Assembly: GCA_029207755.1 (NCBI GenBank)
Contig: JARCOQ010000005.1
Span: 49,007,563-49,071,562, forward strand
Direction of reading: 5' to 3'
DNA from: Chamaea fasciata
Lineage: Eukaryota; Chordata; Aves; Passeriformes; Sylviidae
DNA: 64,000 nt
Every line of letters starts with the position of its first letter. Position 1 is the stretch's first letter. Positions 26,516 to 37,641 of the stretch are shown here, in pieces. The position numbers were made by a program, and so were the translations under genes. The notes below the pieces were generated by a model. That model saw nothing but the letters and a program-made list of their open reading frames with translations, was not told the DNA's origin and searched no databases.

Positions 26516-29265
26516 CATGTTCACATTTCCCCTACTCTTGCTTTTGCTGCTTGTGTACTCAAGAACTTTATCTTGCTGCTTTTGACATAATTTCTCAGGT
26601 TCAACTACAAGTGGACTTTGCCTTTCACAGACATATCTCTGCATGCCAAAGAGTGGCTCAGTATTCCTCTCAGGTTAACTATCCCTGCTTCCACCTTCTT
26701 TTTATATTTCATCTTCCCTTTTTATATTTGAATTCTGCCAGAAATTCCTTGTTCAACAATGAATGAAACATTTATGGAAACTAACTATACAACAAGCTTT
26801 ACAAAGAACAACAAGTGTATCTCTTGCTTTACTTAGTATTTTTCTATACCATATATGTAATTTCTTATAATTTATAATATATTTTGAGCAGGTGTTTGAG
26901 AAGGTGTTTAGTAGGGTTTTTGCTTAAGTAAATTTACCTGTATTAGAGATTTAATAATGCAGGAATCTTCTTCAGGTTGTAACTGCTGATGTTGTGACTG
27001 GGGCTGAAAACCAGAGATGAAATAAAGAATTAGCCCCTTTTCAAGTACATAATTTCTGAGTTATATGCACTAATTGACTTAAAAACTTAAAAGTTACATA
27101 TTTACTTTCTATGCCAGGGAACTTAAGGCACACAGAATTCATGGAACAATCCCGTAATTCAGAACAGACTCCAAGCCATGAAGTATACTGAGCAAAAAAG
27201 AAAGGATAGTCAGCCAACAGCTGCTTCCCAGCTCAGCTGAATCACCCATACTTGATAGCAAATATCTCTGCCTGTTGGGAAAACAGAGGCTCCTTCTATA
27301 CCACTTCTTTTAAATAGAGCACAACTTATTCTTTCCTTTTAGAAGAGGTTTTCCTTTTATAGTTTTCTCTCCTTCTCTTTATGCCCCTAAAACTGTTCAC
27401 AAAGTGGAATACACAGGTTCAAGTTCCTCTTCTGATTGAAGGAAGCTTTGATTTTTGCAGCAAGTGCCATCAATCATGAAGGTATAGCACAATTTTCCAC
27501 CATTTTGCTTTGCCACTCTTTCAAGAACTGAAAAGTCACAGGGACAGTCAAGGAGAACAAGAAAGAGCATGACTGTAGCCTGTGTTAAGGGTTCTTTGGA
27601 CAACAATCCCTCATTTGTAAAACTGTAACTTTACCCAATATCTGGCCAATGCAGGCCTTGGGACTGCAGGGCCATGAAGACAGATCTACTCTGTCACTAT
27701 TTCAGTGAAGCACTTTTCTATACAGTGGGACTACTTCAAAAGCATAGTTAATACATCTTATTAAACTATGTAGCCAAAGTCTGGTAGCTAGGCCACAGTC
27801 CTAATAGATGGAAGCTCTAGTTTGATTCCCCATCATGCTGAGGAGTTCTTACAGCTTTGTATTCTGACTTGGGGGAAGGTTCACTATATACTCAGGCTTT
27901 ATAGAAAAAGTGGTGCAGAGTCTCTTCTTTCTATATTCTTTTTAAAAAGCAATAGCTGTTACCAAACTTCACAAAGTTCTTAAATCAGCTTCCATTTCAC
28001 ATGTGGTCTGAAACGTCCTAACATAATACGCCTCTCTGAAGACTGAAATATGGTGAAGTCTAGTCTCTAGATATTGAACAGACCAAGCATGAAAAAATTA
28101 TCAAAATTATTGTGTCAATATTAACATTCACAGTATCTGAAATCTGAGACAGTAAAAAGCAAAAGAATAAAAGCACAATGGAAAACCAAGTATATGCTTA
28201 CCTGGTAAGCAGATAATCAGTAATGCCTCCAGACTTAGAACTTTTGATTTCTGCACCCAAATTCCATTCTGGGTTTTTTTTTTTTTGGACCTGACACAAG
28301 ACATTTCACGTAACATTCCTTTGTTTGTTCACATGGATACAGAGAGGCAAATGTTATTCCATTCTCAAACTGAAAGGTTTTCTAAAACTAAGTCAGTGTA
28401 TTAAGCCTCTTTGAGGCAAGACAGACTCCTCATATTTATATTATGCTTCAGATTATACTTAGAAAAAAAATCTTAAAAGCACAGTGTCATTACTTCTAAT
28501 AAAGCCCTGAATAAACAGCAAAACTAGAAGAATTTAACTGGAAGCTAGTCTCAAGTATATGCTTGAAAAGTTTAAACAGAAGAACTGTTGATTAAATAAC
28601 AGCTTTACTGGAAACAAATTTTCAGCATTGCTAAGTTATACCTTCCATTTGAAGATGGACATATAAATCACCTATATAATCTGCATGTCTAATGCTTGGA
28701 GAAATGTAGTTACATTTATCATTACAGTATCTGAGTGCAAAGAAAATGGTAAAACCAGGAAAATTATCTGACAGAACATCCACTCCCTACAGTCCATGTT
28801 CCCAGAAATGTATATGGTAGAAGTATTAGCCTTTTTGCATCTTCTGCATGTTGGGTTCATGAACATTGCTGTGGGAAAGTTAGTGCTGGGATACATTGTG
28901 CTCTTTCCTTACAAAATACTAATATTTAAAACAGGTATTTGATATTTCCCGGACAGTTATGAGAAAGCCTAACTCTGTGCCCTGGCAAGTCAATGCTGTT
29001 CTCCTGGCAACCTCAGAACCCTTAAGTAGAAGAATCATACAGGATCACATTCATGGAATAGGAAATTATTTCTGTCAGGCTAATTAAAGCCATAGAAAAC
29101 ACAGAAAAAAGTTAGAATCTTAAAATGCATTCTTTATTGATCCAGGTCTCAGACAAAGCGTGTTCCAACAGCAATCTGCTGGTTTGCTAAACAAGTTTTA
29201 TATTGCTGTTTGCATTTTCCATTACATACATGAATTTGTAGGCTTCATGTACTCATTTGTAGGTA
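26516..29265. other. AT-rich intergenic DNA
   Basis: No gene or named repeat is recognised. A 69-codon minus-strand ORF at 27397-27606 has a hydrophobic start and several Cys, but no signal of expression supports it. A T run lies at 28273-28286. Confidence 0.5.
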
Positions 29266-29271
29266 GGAAAG

Positions 29272-29805
29272 TGTAGTGGTTTGAAAGCAAAACAAATGAG
29301 AGGCTTCAAGTCAGAGATACAATTTAATAGGAAGAAAGGAAAGAAAGTAAAATAAAATAGATGCAATAATACTAAAGACCACTGACAGAATCAGAATACT
29401 ACTTGAGCAGAGTGATGGAAGCAGTCCAGATGAGGTGGTCTTCCTGACGCAGTGATCCTGTAGCAAGGTCTTGTAGCTCTGTTCCTCTGGGAATCCAGTG
29501 GGTAAGGCCCCCTGTACTGTCCCAAACTCCAGATTATATCCAGGTGAGAATGCTTGGTTCCTCCCCCTGGGCGGAGCATCTCACAATGGGATGACAGGTC
29601 ATGCAGGGGGTCCTTGATGGCCCATTAAACAGAGATAGCTCCTGGAGGGAGTTATCTATGAGCCATGGGCAAGGCATCTGATGGGCCATTAACAGAAGAT
29701 AATGGCCCAGGGGGAGGGGGTCTGGGAAAACACTGCCCCACCTGGATTCAACAGTTCATGAAGATGGTGATAGAATACTTTGTGCACATCCTGTACCACA
29801 ACCCA
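29272..29805 (-). mobile_element. Solo LTR of an avian endogenous retrovirus
   Basis: On the minus strand the 534-bp unit starts TGGGTTGTGG and ends CAAACCACTACA, giving the TG...CA ends of an LTR. The flanks GGAAAG (29266-29271) and GGACAG (29806-29811) look like a 6-bp target-site duplication with one change. Inside, read on the minus strand, are a TATA-like GGATATAATC (around 29528) and an ATTAAA (29323-29328) a short way before the end. The U3-like part has repeated GGCCCATTAA/ATGGGCC blocks. There is no gag, pol or env beside it, so it is a recombined solo LTR. The family looks passerine by my recollection, but the name is not certain. Confidence 0.75.
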
Positions 29806-29811
29806 GGACAG

Positions 29812-31000
29812 AAAGCTGTTAAAAGTTTACTATATTCTGGTACTAAATGACACAATTTAAATATGCACAAATCACAGTCAGGGGATCTTCAACTCAAGTA
29901 GTTTGGGAAAAATATAAGCAAATGAAATTATTATTGACTGATCAGTGTCATAGCTCAGTGTCACAGGGCAAATCAATGACACAAACTAAACCAAGATGCT
30001 TTTTTCTGTCTGGCTTCCAAAACATGGATTTAATTACACCATTATTTTCAAACGTGTCCACTGATCTCACACTTTAGGAAAGTAGGATGAGTTTTTCTGG
30101 AGAGACTTAAATGCATCTCTTATGGAGAAAAAAAATAATAACAGGGTTTTAGCCAGTAGCTGTGTCCAAAAATCCCCAGGATGCTCTCATTACAGCAAAG
30201 AAAAACCCCAAGGTATTAAACCAAATATGAAAAGAAAAGCAATAAATTCACAGCTCCTGAGAAGCTTAAAAAGCAGGAAACCAAAACCAGCAGCTGAGAG
30301 AAATCAACAGCCTATGGTATCGGGGGCGTAAGCCGTATTTTTCTGACAGTTTCCCAGGAGAGTGTGAGTCAAGGCAACTGCTGCTAGTCATTTTCTGAAT
30401 GAGCAGGCATCTTCACAGAGCTCAGACACATCACAGAGGTTTAATGAAATCTTCAGGAGGCATTTTGGACCAGCGCCGGAACCACAACCTGTGCAAAGCA
30501 GCACCTTGATTATTACCTCCCGGCGCTGGGCTTAGAAATCGCACGTGCTGAGCTCTGTTTGGCTAACTCAGATTGAAGTAACAGTTTGGGAACATTTTAG
30601 CCTGTGAGAGAACCTGAGTCTGGCAATTAAAACCAAGCCAGCTTTCTTTCATCTCTGCTTAACCCCAGTTAACATGAGGAGAATGCTGTGGTTAGGGCCC
30701 GTAACCACCCTGGGCTTGCTGAACTGGTGAAACCATTGCCGGACAGCGTTACATGTAGGTGTGAGCTCAATCCAGGATCAGCTCAAGCTCTATGAAACGT
30801 CAAGTCAAAATAAAGCCATTCTGCTCGTATCGTTTCCATTTTCAGCCCTTACAGTCCAAGGCTTTTCTAGGGGTAACTTCGTCTCAGTGGCTGCTTTATT
30901 CATCCAGATGTTGACACTTGCAGCAACTGCACAGCTGTTGAGGGTTAGTTTTTTCTTTCCCTTTCTTTCCTTGTTACCTGTGAAATTTTTTCCCATTGAG
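29812..31000. other. Intergenic DNA with no recognised gene
   Basis: No repeat or gene could be named. A 10-bp inverted repeat with arms CCAGCGCCGG (30470-30479) and its complement (30520-30529) marks the change from AT-rich sequence to the more GC-rich block that follows. Confidence 0.45.
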
Positions 31001-31019
31001 TTGCTAAGAAGCACTGATG

Positions 31020-31620
31020 GCTGGGTGCTTGAGACTGTGGCGGGGAGGGGAAACTCCAGCTCTGCTCTCAGTCTTCGGCAGAGGACGATAGAGCTGCTGT
31101 TTGGAGAAGGGAACTCGCTGCTGCTGGAGCCCAGCTCGGTCTTGTTTCTCCTGCTGTGAGGTGAGCCTGTGCTCCTGGGAGCACTCATTAAACTGTGACC
31201 TTGTTATCGCCTACCCCACTAAAGGGAGGGCCTGTCGCCGTTTGCTCGAGTGTCCGTGGATCCTCAGCCTGCCCCTCTTTGTCCTGCTGGGAGCCAGGTC
31301 GCTGTTGTCCCACCCCCGCTGCTTCTTCAGCACTCCTCCGAGGTTTTTTTCACTACTCTGTAGCCCAAATCCCCCGCCTGCCAAAACCTCCCGCGTCTTC
31401 AGCCACAGCTCCGGAGTTTCTGACACATCTCTTCCATCCCTTCCCGTCTGGGACAACGCCACCATTACCACGTGCTCCCCGAGCCACCACAGCGCCCCCT
31501 GCGGCCGCGTGGGGATCATGGCACTTGCCCTGCCCACCGGGAGCCACCAGCGCCCCTGCCGGTGGTGACCGGAACTGCACCCAAGGGGAAAGCGCCTGCG
31601 GTCAGGGAAGCTGCTACTGG
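31020..31620. promoter_or_regulatory. CpG-richer block, possible orphan promoter
   Basis: Between about 31020 and 31620 GC content and CpG frequency rise well above the flanks, which are AT-rich on both sides. Just inside is an exon-like end CTGCTGTGAG|GTGAGCC (plus strand, donor at about 31160). ORFs run in several frames on both strands, as expected for GC-rich DNA, and none is recognisable. It may be the start of an unannotated transcript or simply a GC-rich repeat remnant. Confidence 0.3.
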
Positions 31621-31639
31621 CTTCCTGGTTCTGTTTATT

Positions 31640-34600
31640 ATTAATGCTATTAATAATTTATATTAATATGTTTATGTTATTAATAATATTAATATTGCTA
31701 TTAACAACAATCAGTTGTTTTGTTTGCCTTGTTATATGTACTAGTAAAGAACTGTTATTCCTATCCCCATATCTTTACTAGAGAGCCCCTTAATTTCAAA
31801 ATTATAATAATTCAGAGAGAAGGAGTTTACATTCCCCATTCCAAAAGAGGCTTCTGCCTTCCCTAGCTGACACCTGTGTTTCAAACTGAGAGAACAGCTC
31901 ACTCTGCCAAATTGCTCACAGCATCACTGGAGCCCATCTCTGACATTTTCCAGCACCAGCGCAGAGTTGTCTGTCTGAGGTGAAAGATGGGGCCCAAAAC
32001 ATGCATTGTTTTTGGTGCTAAGTTCAGAGTCATTGCTCTTTCAGTGCAAGGGACACGTATGGGAATGGGATGGCATGAGGGGGAATGTCATGGGAAGGCA
32101 TGTGTGAAAGAAGTAAAGTTCAACTACAACTCACTTTGGTGATAAGTGAACTGGTGTGATTGATATAGAAGAAAGGGTAGGAAGGCATGGGGATTTAAGG
32201 AAGAAAAGCCTGAAGAACAGATTTCTTTGCAATGTGGGAAGGCTGGTGGTATGTCATAGTAACTATGAAAGGCTTGGCTTTTTCAGTTCTGCTGACTGCT
32301 TTATTATGAGCAAGCTGTTAGCCCAGTCCGTCTTAAGGCTGTAGAAGTACTTCCAGTGTTTAAACCCCCATCTGAAGGCCAAGAAAGTCACAGCTGAGAC
32401 TACAATTTCCTGAGTTGGAATTGTGCTTCAGGCTAAATTTGTTTGGAGCCAAAATTTTTTTCATCCCTTTCTAATGACTGACATCGTTCTTAAAAATCCA
32501 TTGTTTATCTGACCTTTTCCTCACCCGTTAGAAAAATTTCTGGTGATATTTTCCTTTCTCAGTTTAATGCTTTGAAGTATTACACACGAAATTTGGCAGG
32601 AGGCAGCTTTCTGTTAGGAAGACACATTGCCCCAGCTCTCTAAAAGTGTGCTCAAACTTGGCTATGTTACAAGCACTTGAAAATCCAGTTTGTGTGCACT
32701 TGATAGAGCTCTCAGTTTTTCATCTAAAATTCCCCCAAGATGTGTCTGAGTGGAGCAGGTGGTGGGAAATGCTGGCTGCCAGGGGCTGCTAAGGGTGAAT
32801 GACAAATGTGAAGCTGGTCTCTGCCTGGAGCCCTTGCCCCTTCCAGCACTAAAATGGTCGAGGGGGAAGCCATTTGAGTGAAGGCAAAACAGGCAAAAGA
32901 GTGTCACAGCACAGCTGGTCTGTAGCTGGACAAGATAAATCTGGCCATAACATAAACCCAATTCAGCTAGCCTGGCTCGTTCTAGGAAAGAAGTAGAACA
33001 AGTCCCTGGGTGAGCAATGATAGAATAGATTTAAACACAAACAGGGAACTCAGTCAATCATGTTCAATCCAGAATGCAGACACATAACTAGCTAAGGAGC
33101 TGGGTGGTGTCAAGACCCCAGCCGATGAGCTGTCCAAGCCTGGAAAATTTGAACCCCCGATATAAGAAGGTTCCGAACAACAAACCACACTGTTTGTTGA
33201 TGAATCCCGTAATTTCTGTCTCTGACCAATGATCCCATGGAAAAAAGAGAGATTGTGTGCTGAAAAACGTAGGTGGAGGAAGGATCAAAAGAAAAGTCTG
33301 GGACTAGGTGGGAAACCATGTTTTCTGGGCTTTGAAGAGGCCACAAAAGAGGAAACGTTTCTGGGGTCTTTGCCAGCCCCAGCTCTGCTATAGCCTGGGA
33401 GATAAATAGCTAGGGAATGAGAGCAGCAGGCTTCACACTAACCAATGTTGTTCCAAGAGGCTTTGCTCCTCCAGAATGAAAAATTGCTGAAGTTTGTGTC
33501 CATCTACATCTGAGGTGTTAAGGGGAAAGCAGTCAGCCTGTTGGGATTTGGACAAAAAAATTCTGAAAGCTCTCAGAAATACTTGTGCTATGTGACCAGT
33601 GCTTCCTCGTTGGTTCCAGACTAGAAGCAAAGAAGGAGAGAAGGAAGAGTGTTTCTTTGGCCATTGAAAAGGTTTCACCCCATCTATGTGATGCTGGGTA
33701 ACTACTGAAACAGCAGTTTTCATAAACAGGCATTTATCTGTGACCTCCATGTCCAGGGTCCAAAGTCGTGATCTTGCAGGAAGATCTGCAGAAGCTGCTT
33801 GCAGCCTCAGCTGGGAGCTGGGCATGTGCCATGTGTGGACAGCTGTGTGTGGCACCTTCTAGATTTTTCTCTGGGATACCAACACTAAGAAGGCAATTTG
33901 CCTGCATTGGTGGCATCTCAGAGGGATGCTATGGGGACAAATGACTACCTGCTCCTCACCCATGCAGGCACTGATGACCACTGTGGAAAAGTCCATCTAA
34001 ACCACCTTTATGGGCAGCGTGTGAACAGTAGGTCGCAAAATAGACTTTGAAGAAAAATGCTGTCATTAAAACCAGATTAGTAAGTGATCATCATCTATTC
34101 TGTGCACTGAATAAAGGGAGGTTCCTTCAAGAAGGAAAGATAGCATGTAATTATAATTAAATATGATCTTATGGACAATATGGACAAAAAGGCTCAACTA
34201 AAATCGCCTAAAAAAAAAAAAGGCAACTCCTGCATTATCTTGCTTCTTGATGCTTTGTTTTCCAATGGCAGCTTAAAGCTGCCTTTCTGTTTGTATTTCA
34301 GTGTCTTCACTCAAAGAATGGTGATTCTGCATGCAACTTGGGTAATTCCTTTTAGCTTGTCTCTGAATTGACTGTGCACAGTCAAAGATACGCACCCAGC
34401 ACAGCAGTGCAGCATTAATTAGCTAAAATTAATACATATGGATTTGGAGGGTTTTTCCCTGACTTGAAAGTTGCTCAAAATATTACTTTATTGGGAAAAA
34501 AAATGCAAATGAGGTCTTTCATTCATCAGAAGAATAATTACCCTTTTCTCTTTCTCTCTGTCAGAAAGAGATTTGTTGTCTATTGTTTCTTTGCTGGCTT

Positions 34601-34656
34601 TGAAAACTGTTCTTTTGAAATTATGAAGCTATAGCACTTGTTCCACTCCTTTACAG
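31640..34656. other. Intergenic DNA with no recognised gene
   Basis: The first 100 bp are a degenerate ATTAAT-rich stretch (31637-31700). The segment 32930-33420 has a TATA-like motif on the minus strand and could be another old LTR, but ends and flanking duplications were not found, so it is not called. The remainder shows nothing recognisable. Confidence 0.45.
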
Positions 34657-34752
34657 GACTGGCCATCCATGCTACTAGCCAAAAGAGGAGAAGCTGTCAA
34701 GTTTGCAGGAAAAGATCATTTACCAAGTGACCTTTTGGAAAGATGTCAATTG
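34657..34752 (+). other. Unassigned exon-like segment (32 codons)
   Basis: A pyrimidine-rich TCCTTTACAG acceptor and a TTG|GTAAGT donor bracket exactly 96 nt, a whole number of codons, and frame 1 is open throughout. That frame starts DWPSMLLAKRGEAVKFAGKD and ends SDLLERCQL. I do not recognise the peptide. It lies 3 kb upstream of CYP2D on the same strand, and a CpG-richer block lies 3.5 kb further upstream. It could be an exon of a lncRNA or of an unknown gene, or a chance pair of splice sites. A 96-nt open frame alone is weak evidence. Confidence 0.3.
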
Positions 34753-35390
34753 GTAAGTCAGTGTCAGTGTAGGGTTTTTTTCTTAAGCTGATGCATTTCT
34801 CAGGTTGCAGCTTTGTCACTTTATGTCAAGACTGAGCCACAGGAAGCAGAATAGCTGGAGAGTTCCTATTCTGATGGCCTTCCAGGGGGATGTTCATAAA
34901 ATTAAATCCACTTCCTGAATTCTGATCAACCATCCTTGTTAGAGCCGACAGGTGAATGATGGGAGTCCAACAGCCTTTGGCTTTAGCCAAGGTAAGCAAA
35001 ACTGAAAGGACCTAGGTGGATATTTTTCAGCTGAAGTTCATAAAGGTTGAGCTCAAATAAAGTGAAACAGGTAAGGTAACATTCTTTTACTGGTGGAGGG
35101 ATGAGGACATATCCACTGACATTCTTGGGACTAGATTTCCCATCTTTCCAGCGTCATCTGAGCGCATGGGTCATGAAAATCTGTGTGGGAGGAAGCCCTT
35201 GATCACCTTTCATCATTCAAGCACCTCCTGCTCAAGCCAGCCCACTGAGAAGGGAACTGTTGCAACTCTATCTCCTGAGACCTCACACTGGAGCTGTTTG
35301 AAATGTGGTGGGTACTCAAAAGCCAACAAACCCCCAGGCTACACCACAAATAGGCTTCAGCTCTGGTAGCTCTTCCAGGTTGGGCTTACC
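34753..35390. other. Intergenic DNA
   Basis: Nothing is recognised apart from the donor sequence at its left edge. Some of the right half may belong to the degraded CR1 copy that follows. Confidence 0.4.
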
Positions 35391-35394
35391 AAGA

Positions 35395-36410
35395 GTGGTC
35401 TCTGTCCCATCAGCCATGTTGTTAATAACCCAAACTTTATCAGCCCCAGTATAGACACCTAAGGGATGTCACTGGCGATCATCCACCAGCTGGACTCGGT
35501 ATTGTTGATCCCACTTCTTTCAGCCCCACAGTCTGAACAATCATCCACCCACTTTATCAGCTACCCTGCCAGTCTGTATGTCATTGATACAGCCAAAAGG
35601 GTACTGTAGAAAATGGTGTTAAAGGCTTTACAGTGTCCAGGAAATACATTGATCTCATGCTATGAGGAGGTTGCCCTCGAAGAGCAACCAGCTCTCCTGG
35701 GCTCCTTTACTCTCCAGGGCAGCTCCCTTTGGGATCTGCCAAGGAGATCCCTGGATGAAATGAAACCTGCTTTCCAGCAGGTAAGGGCAGTAATGCTGTT
35801 TGTACTGCTGATTTCTTGCAGGATTTAGTATTTCACAGTTTCATGGTCGCTGCAGGCAAACTTATCTTTGACTATCATATCCTGAACCAATTCTTCCTAA
35901 TTTGTGAACAGCAAACCCAGCACAGCACTTCCTCCAGTTGTCTTATCAATCACCTGTGTCATGAAGCGGTCTTGAGCACACTCAAGAAAGCACCCAGATT
36001 GTGCTTGACCGTGCAGCCCTTCAACTAAAGCACACAGTGAGTTAGCCCTAAGGTCTGTGATTGTGTGGGATAGTTCTACTGACTTTCTCTGCTTTTCCAA
36101 GAAGCCTGTAGTGAGTGCCTGGCACAACACTGCCCATAGTACTTTGCCACCTTCTCCTTGTCCACAGGCACTCAGATGGCCCATCACTTCTCCCATGGCC
36201 AAGTTCTGGACACTCCTCTTCACAGCACACAACCATTCCTCACTGCTTCCTGCCTATTCTTGCTGAAGATACTGTGCCCATTGTGGCAGCTCTCCAGGTG
36301 TGTGAACTACCCCAGCATATGTCTGTAATTCAAAAAAAATCACAATTCTGCAGTTGTGTGGGAGCTGGTAATTTCCCCAGTTGTTTCCCATTCTACATGT
36401 TTGTTTAAAA
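35395..36410 (-). mobile_element. CR1 LINE ORF2 fragment, decayed
   Basis: Read on the minus strand, 35900-36230 encodes a stretch with GGSAVLGLLFTN, which I match to the GGALLDLLFTN-type motif at the end of the CR1 endonuclease domain. 35400-35690 is the antisense of the reverse-transcriptase segment, with the blocks 'GTGTTAAAGGCTTTACAG' and 'CCCCAGTATAGACACC'. The order is endonuclease then RT, as in CR1 ORF2, with a deletion between them and several stops. This is a dead, 5'-truncated LINE copy. Ends are approximate. Confidence 0.75.
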
Positions 36411-37560
36411 CTACTTGAGACAAACCCTGAACCCTGAGTCATGATGCTTTCAAAACAGGATTCTGCTGTTGAGACTCCAGCAAGATAATGCCAGCACAGA
36501 GATAATGAGCATGGAGGTGCCTCCCCTCCCAGGGGAAAGGGCATTTGAGGCCCCAGCTGCACACCAGCGCTGCCTGCTCAGCATTTTGCAGGTGCATTGC
36601 CTTGCAGTCTGAACTCTCCATCATTGTTGCAGAGACTGTTCCATTAGGAGTTTTTCCTCTGATCACGGTGAGACCACAGACCAAGCTGTGATGGGTTTAC
36701 TGCTTCTTTTTATCTAGAGCTGACTGTCCTAAGAGCAAGGTTTATTGATCTCCGACGGCAGAGATTCCAGGAGCATACAGCTGTGCTTCTTTAAAAAATA
36801 CTTTGAGTCCATAATTGTGTTGGCATTACTGCTGCCCCAAAGGCTGGGTATTTGAGGCACCTTGTGATACGTGTAAATTCTTCCTTGTAGCTGAGCTGTG
36901 TTCTACAAAAGCTGAGGTCGTTGTGCTCACTGACATTTGGAGTTTAATAAAAAATTTTAATCCTAGAAACATAAATTATTTTTAAAACCTCAGGTGACTG
37001 TTTTAAGCTAATTTCTGTAGTAAGCGCTTTCTGTAAGGGAATGTTTGATCTATCCTGAACTTTCTCAAGTTCCTATGGAACCTATCCTTAGCCTGTAAAC
37101 AGAAACCTGTATGATCTATGTTTAGGAGCTGCTTCTTCCTTGACTTGCCTGTACTAACAAGAAGGTGACACACATTTAAACAAACTTTTTCTAAATCGCC
37201 CCATGAGAATGCAGCAAGACTGGTTGCCTGTGAACTTCTGTCTGTGAGAGAAGGCACCCAAACACCCACGGCTCACCCAGCCCTGCTCCACTGAGGGCTT
37301 TGTAAGTACCAGCCACCACTTTCAGCAGCAACAAACGCCTCTGAGCTCCGGCTTTGGAGAAAGAAGAGGGGGAGGAGGAATGAACGTCATCACCACTCCC
37401 CTAAGGCTGAACTGAGCAGAGGAGGAGCTTATAGTTTGAGCCAAATTTCACATTCAAAAGCCAGCAATTGCCGGGAGAGAGGGGCAGCAGATAAAGGCAG
37501 TGTGGGGAAGAGGAGGAGGCAAGGAGAAAGGGGCAGCTGTCAGGGCAAGAAAGTGAGAGA
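36411..37560. other. Upstream region of CYP2D
   Basis: There is no gene. The part at 36411-36690 may extend the CR1 fragment. The last 250 bases become purine-rich (GGAGGAGG, AGAGAGGAGAAG), grading into the CYP2D 5' UTR. Confidence 0.45.
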
Positions 37561-37567
37561 GAGGAGA

Positions 37568-37614
37568 AGATAAAAGGCAAAAAGGAGGCAGCGACAGTCT
37601 TGGGTCAAAGGAGG
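37568..37614 (+). promoter_or_regulatory. CYP2D core promoter candidates (TATA-like, HNF4-like)
   Basis: GATAAAAG at 37569-37576 is a TATA-like box about 70 nt before the ATG. TGGGTCAAAGGAGG at 37601-37614 resembles an HNF4-alpha direct-repeat-1 element. Human CYP2D6 is known to rely on an HNF4-alpha DR1 just upstream of its start. The two sites are close together, so both may not act at once, and the start of transcription is not visible. Confidence 0.35.
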
Positions 37615-37641
37615 AAGACCAAGGAGTAGACAGGCTACAAA

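Noticed and set aside
27397..27606. A 69-codon minus-strand ORF with a hydrophobic start and several Cys, like a small secreted peptide
   Set aside because: The hydrophobic stretch is interrupted, no promoter or splice signal is visible, and AT-rich DNA often gives such ORFs.
30761..31568. Overlapping ORFs of 108-155 codons on both strands in the CpG-rich block
   Set aside because: Several frames on both strands are open at once, which reflects GC-rich composition rather than coding.
32930..33420. A possible second LTR with a TATA-like motif on the minus strand
   Set aside because: No TG...CA ends or target duplication were found.
34661..34733. The orphan exon read in another frame gives a Cys/Arg-rich KRRSCQVCRKR like a piggyBac C-terminal zinc motif
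   Set aside because: Only one CxxC pair is present and the frame stops before the donor; no other transposase sequence is nearby.
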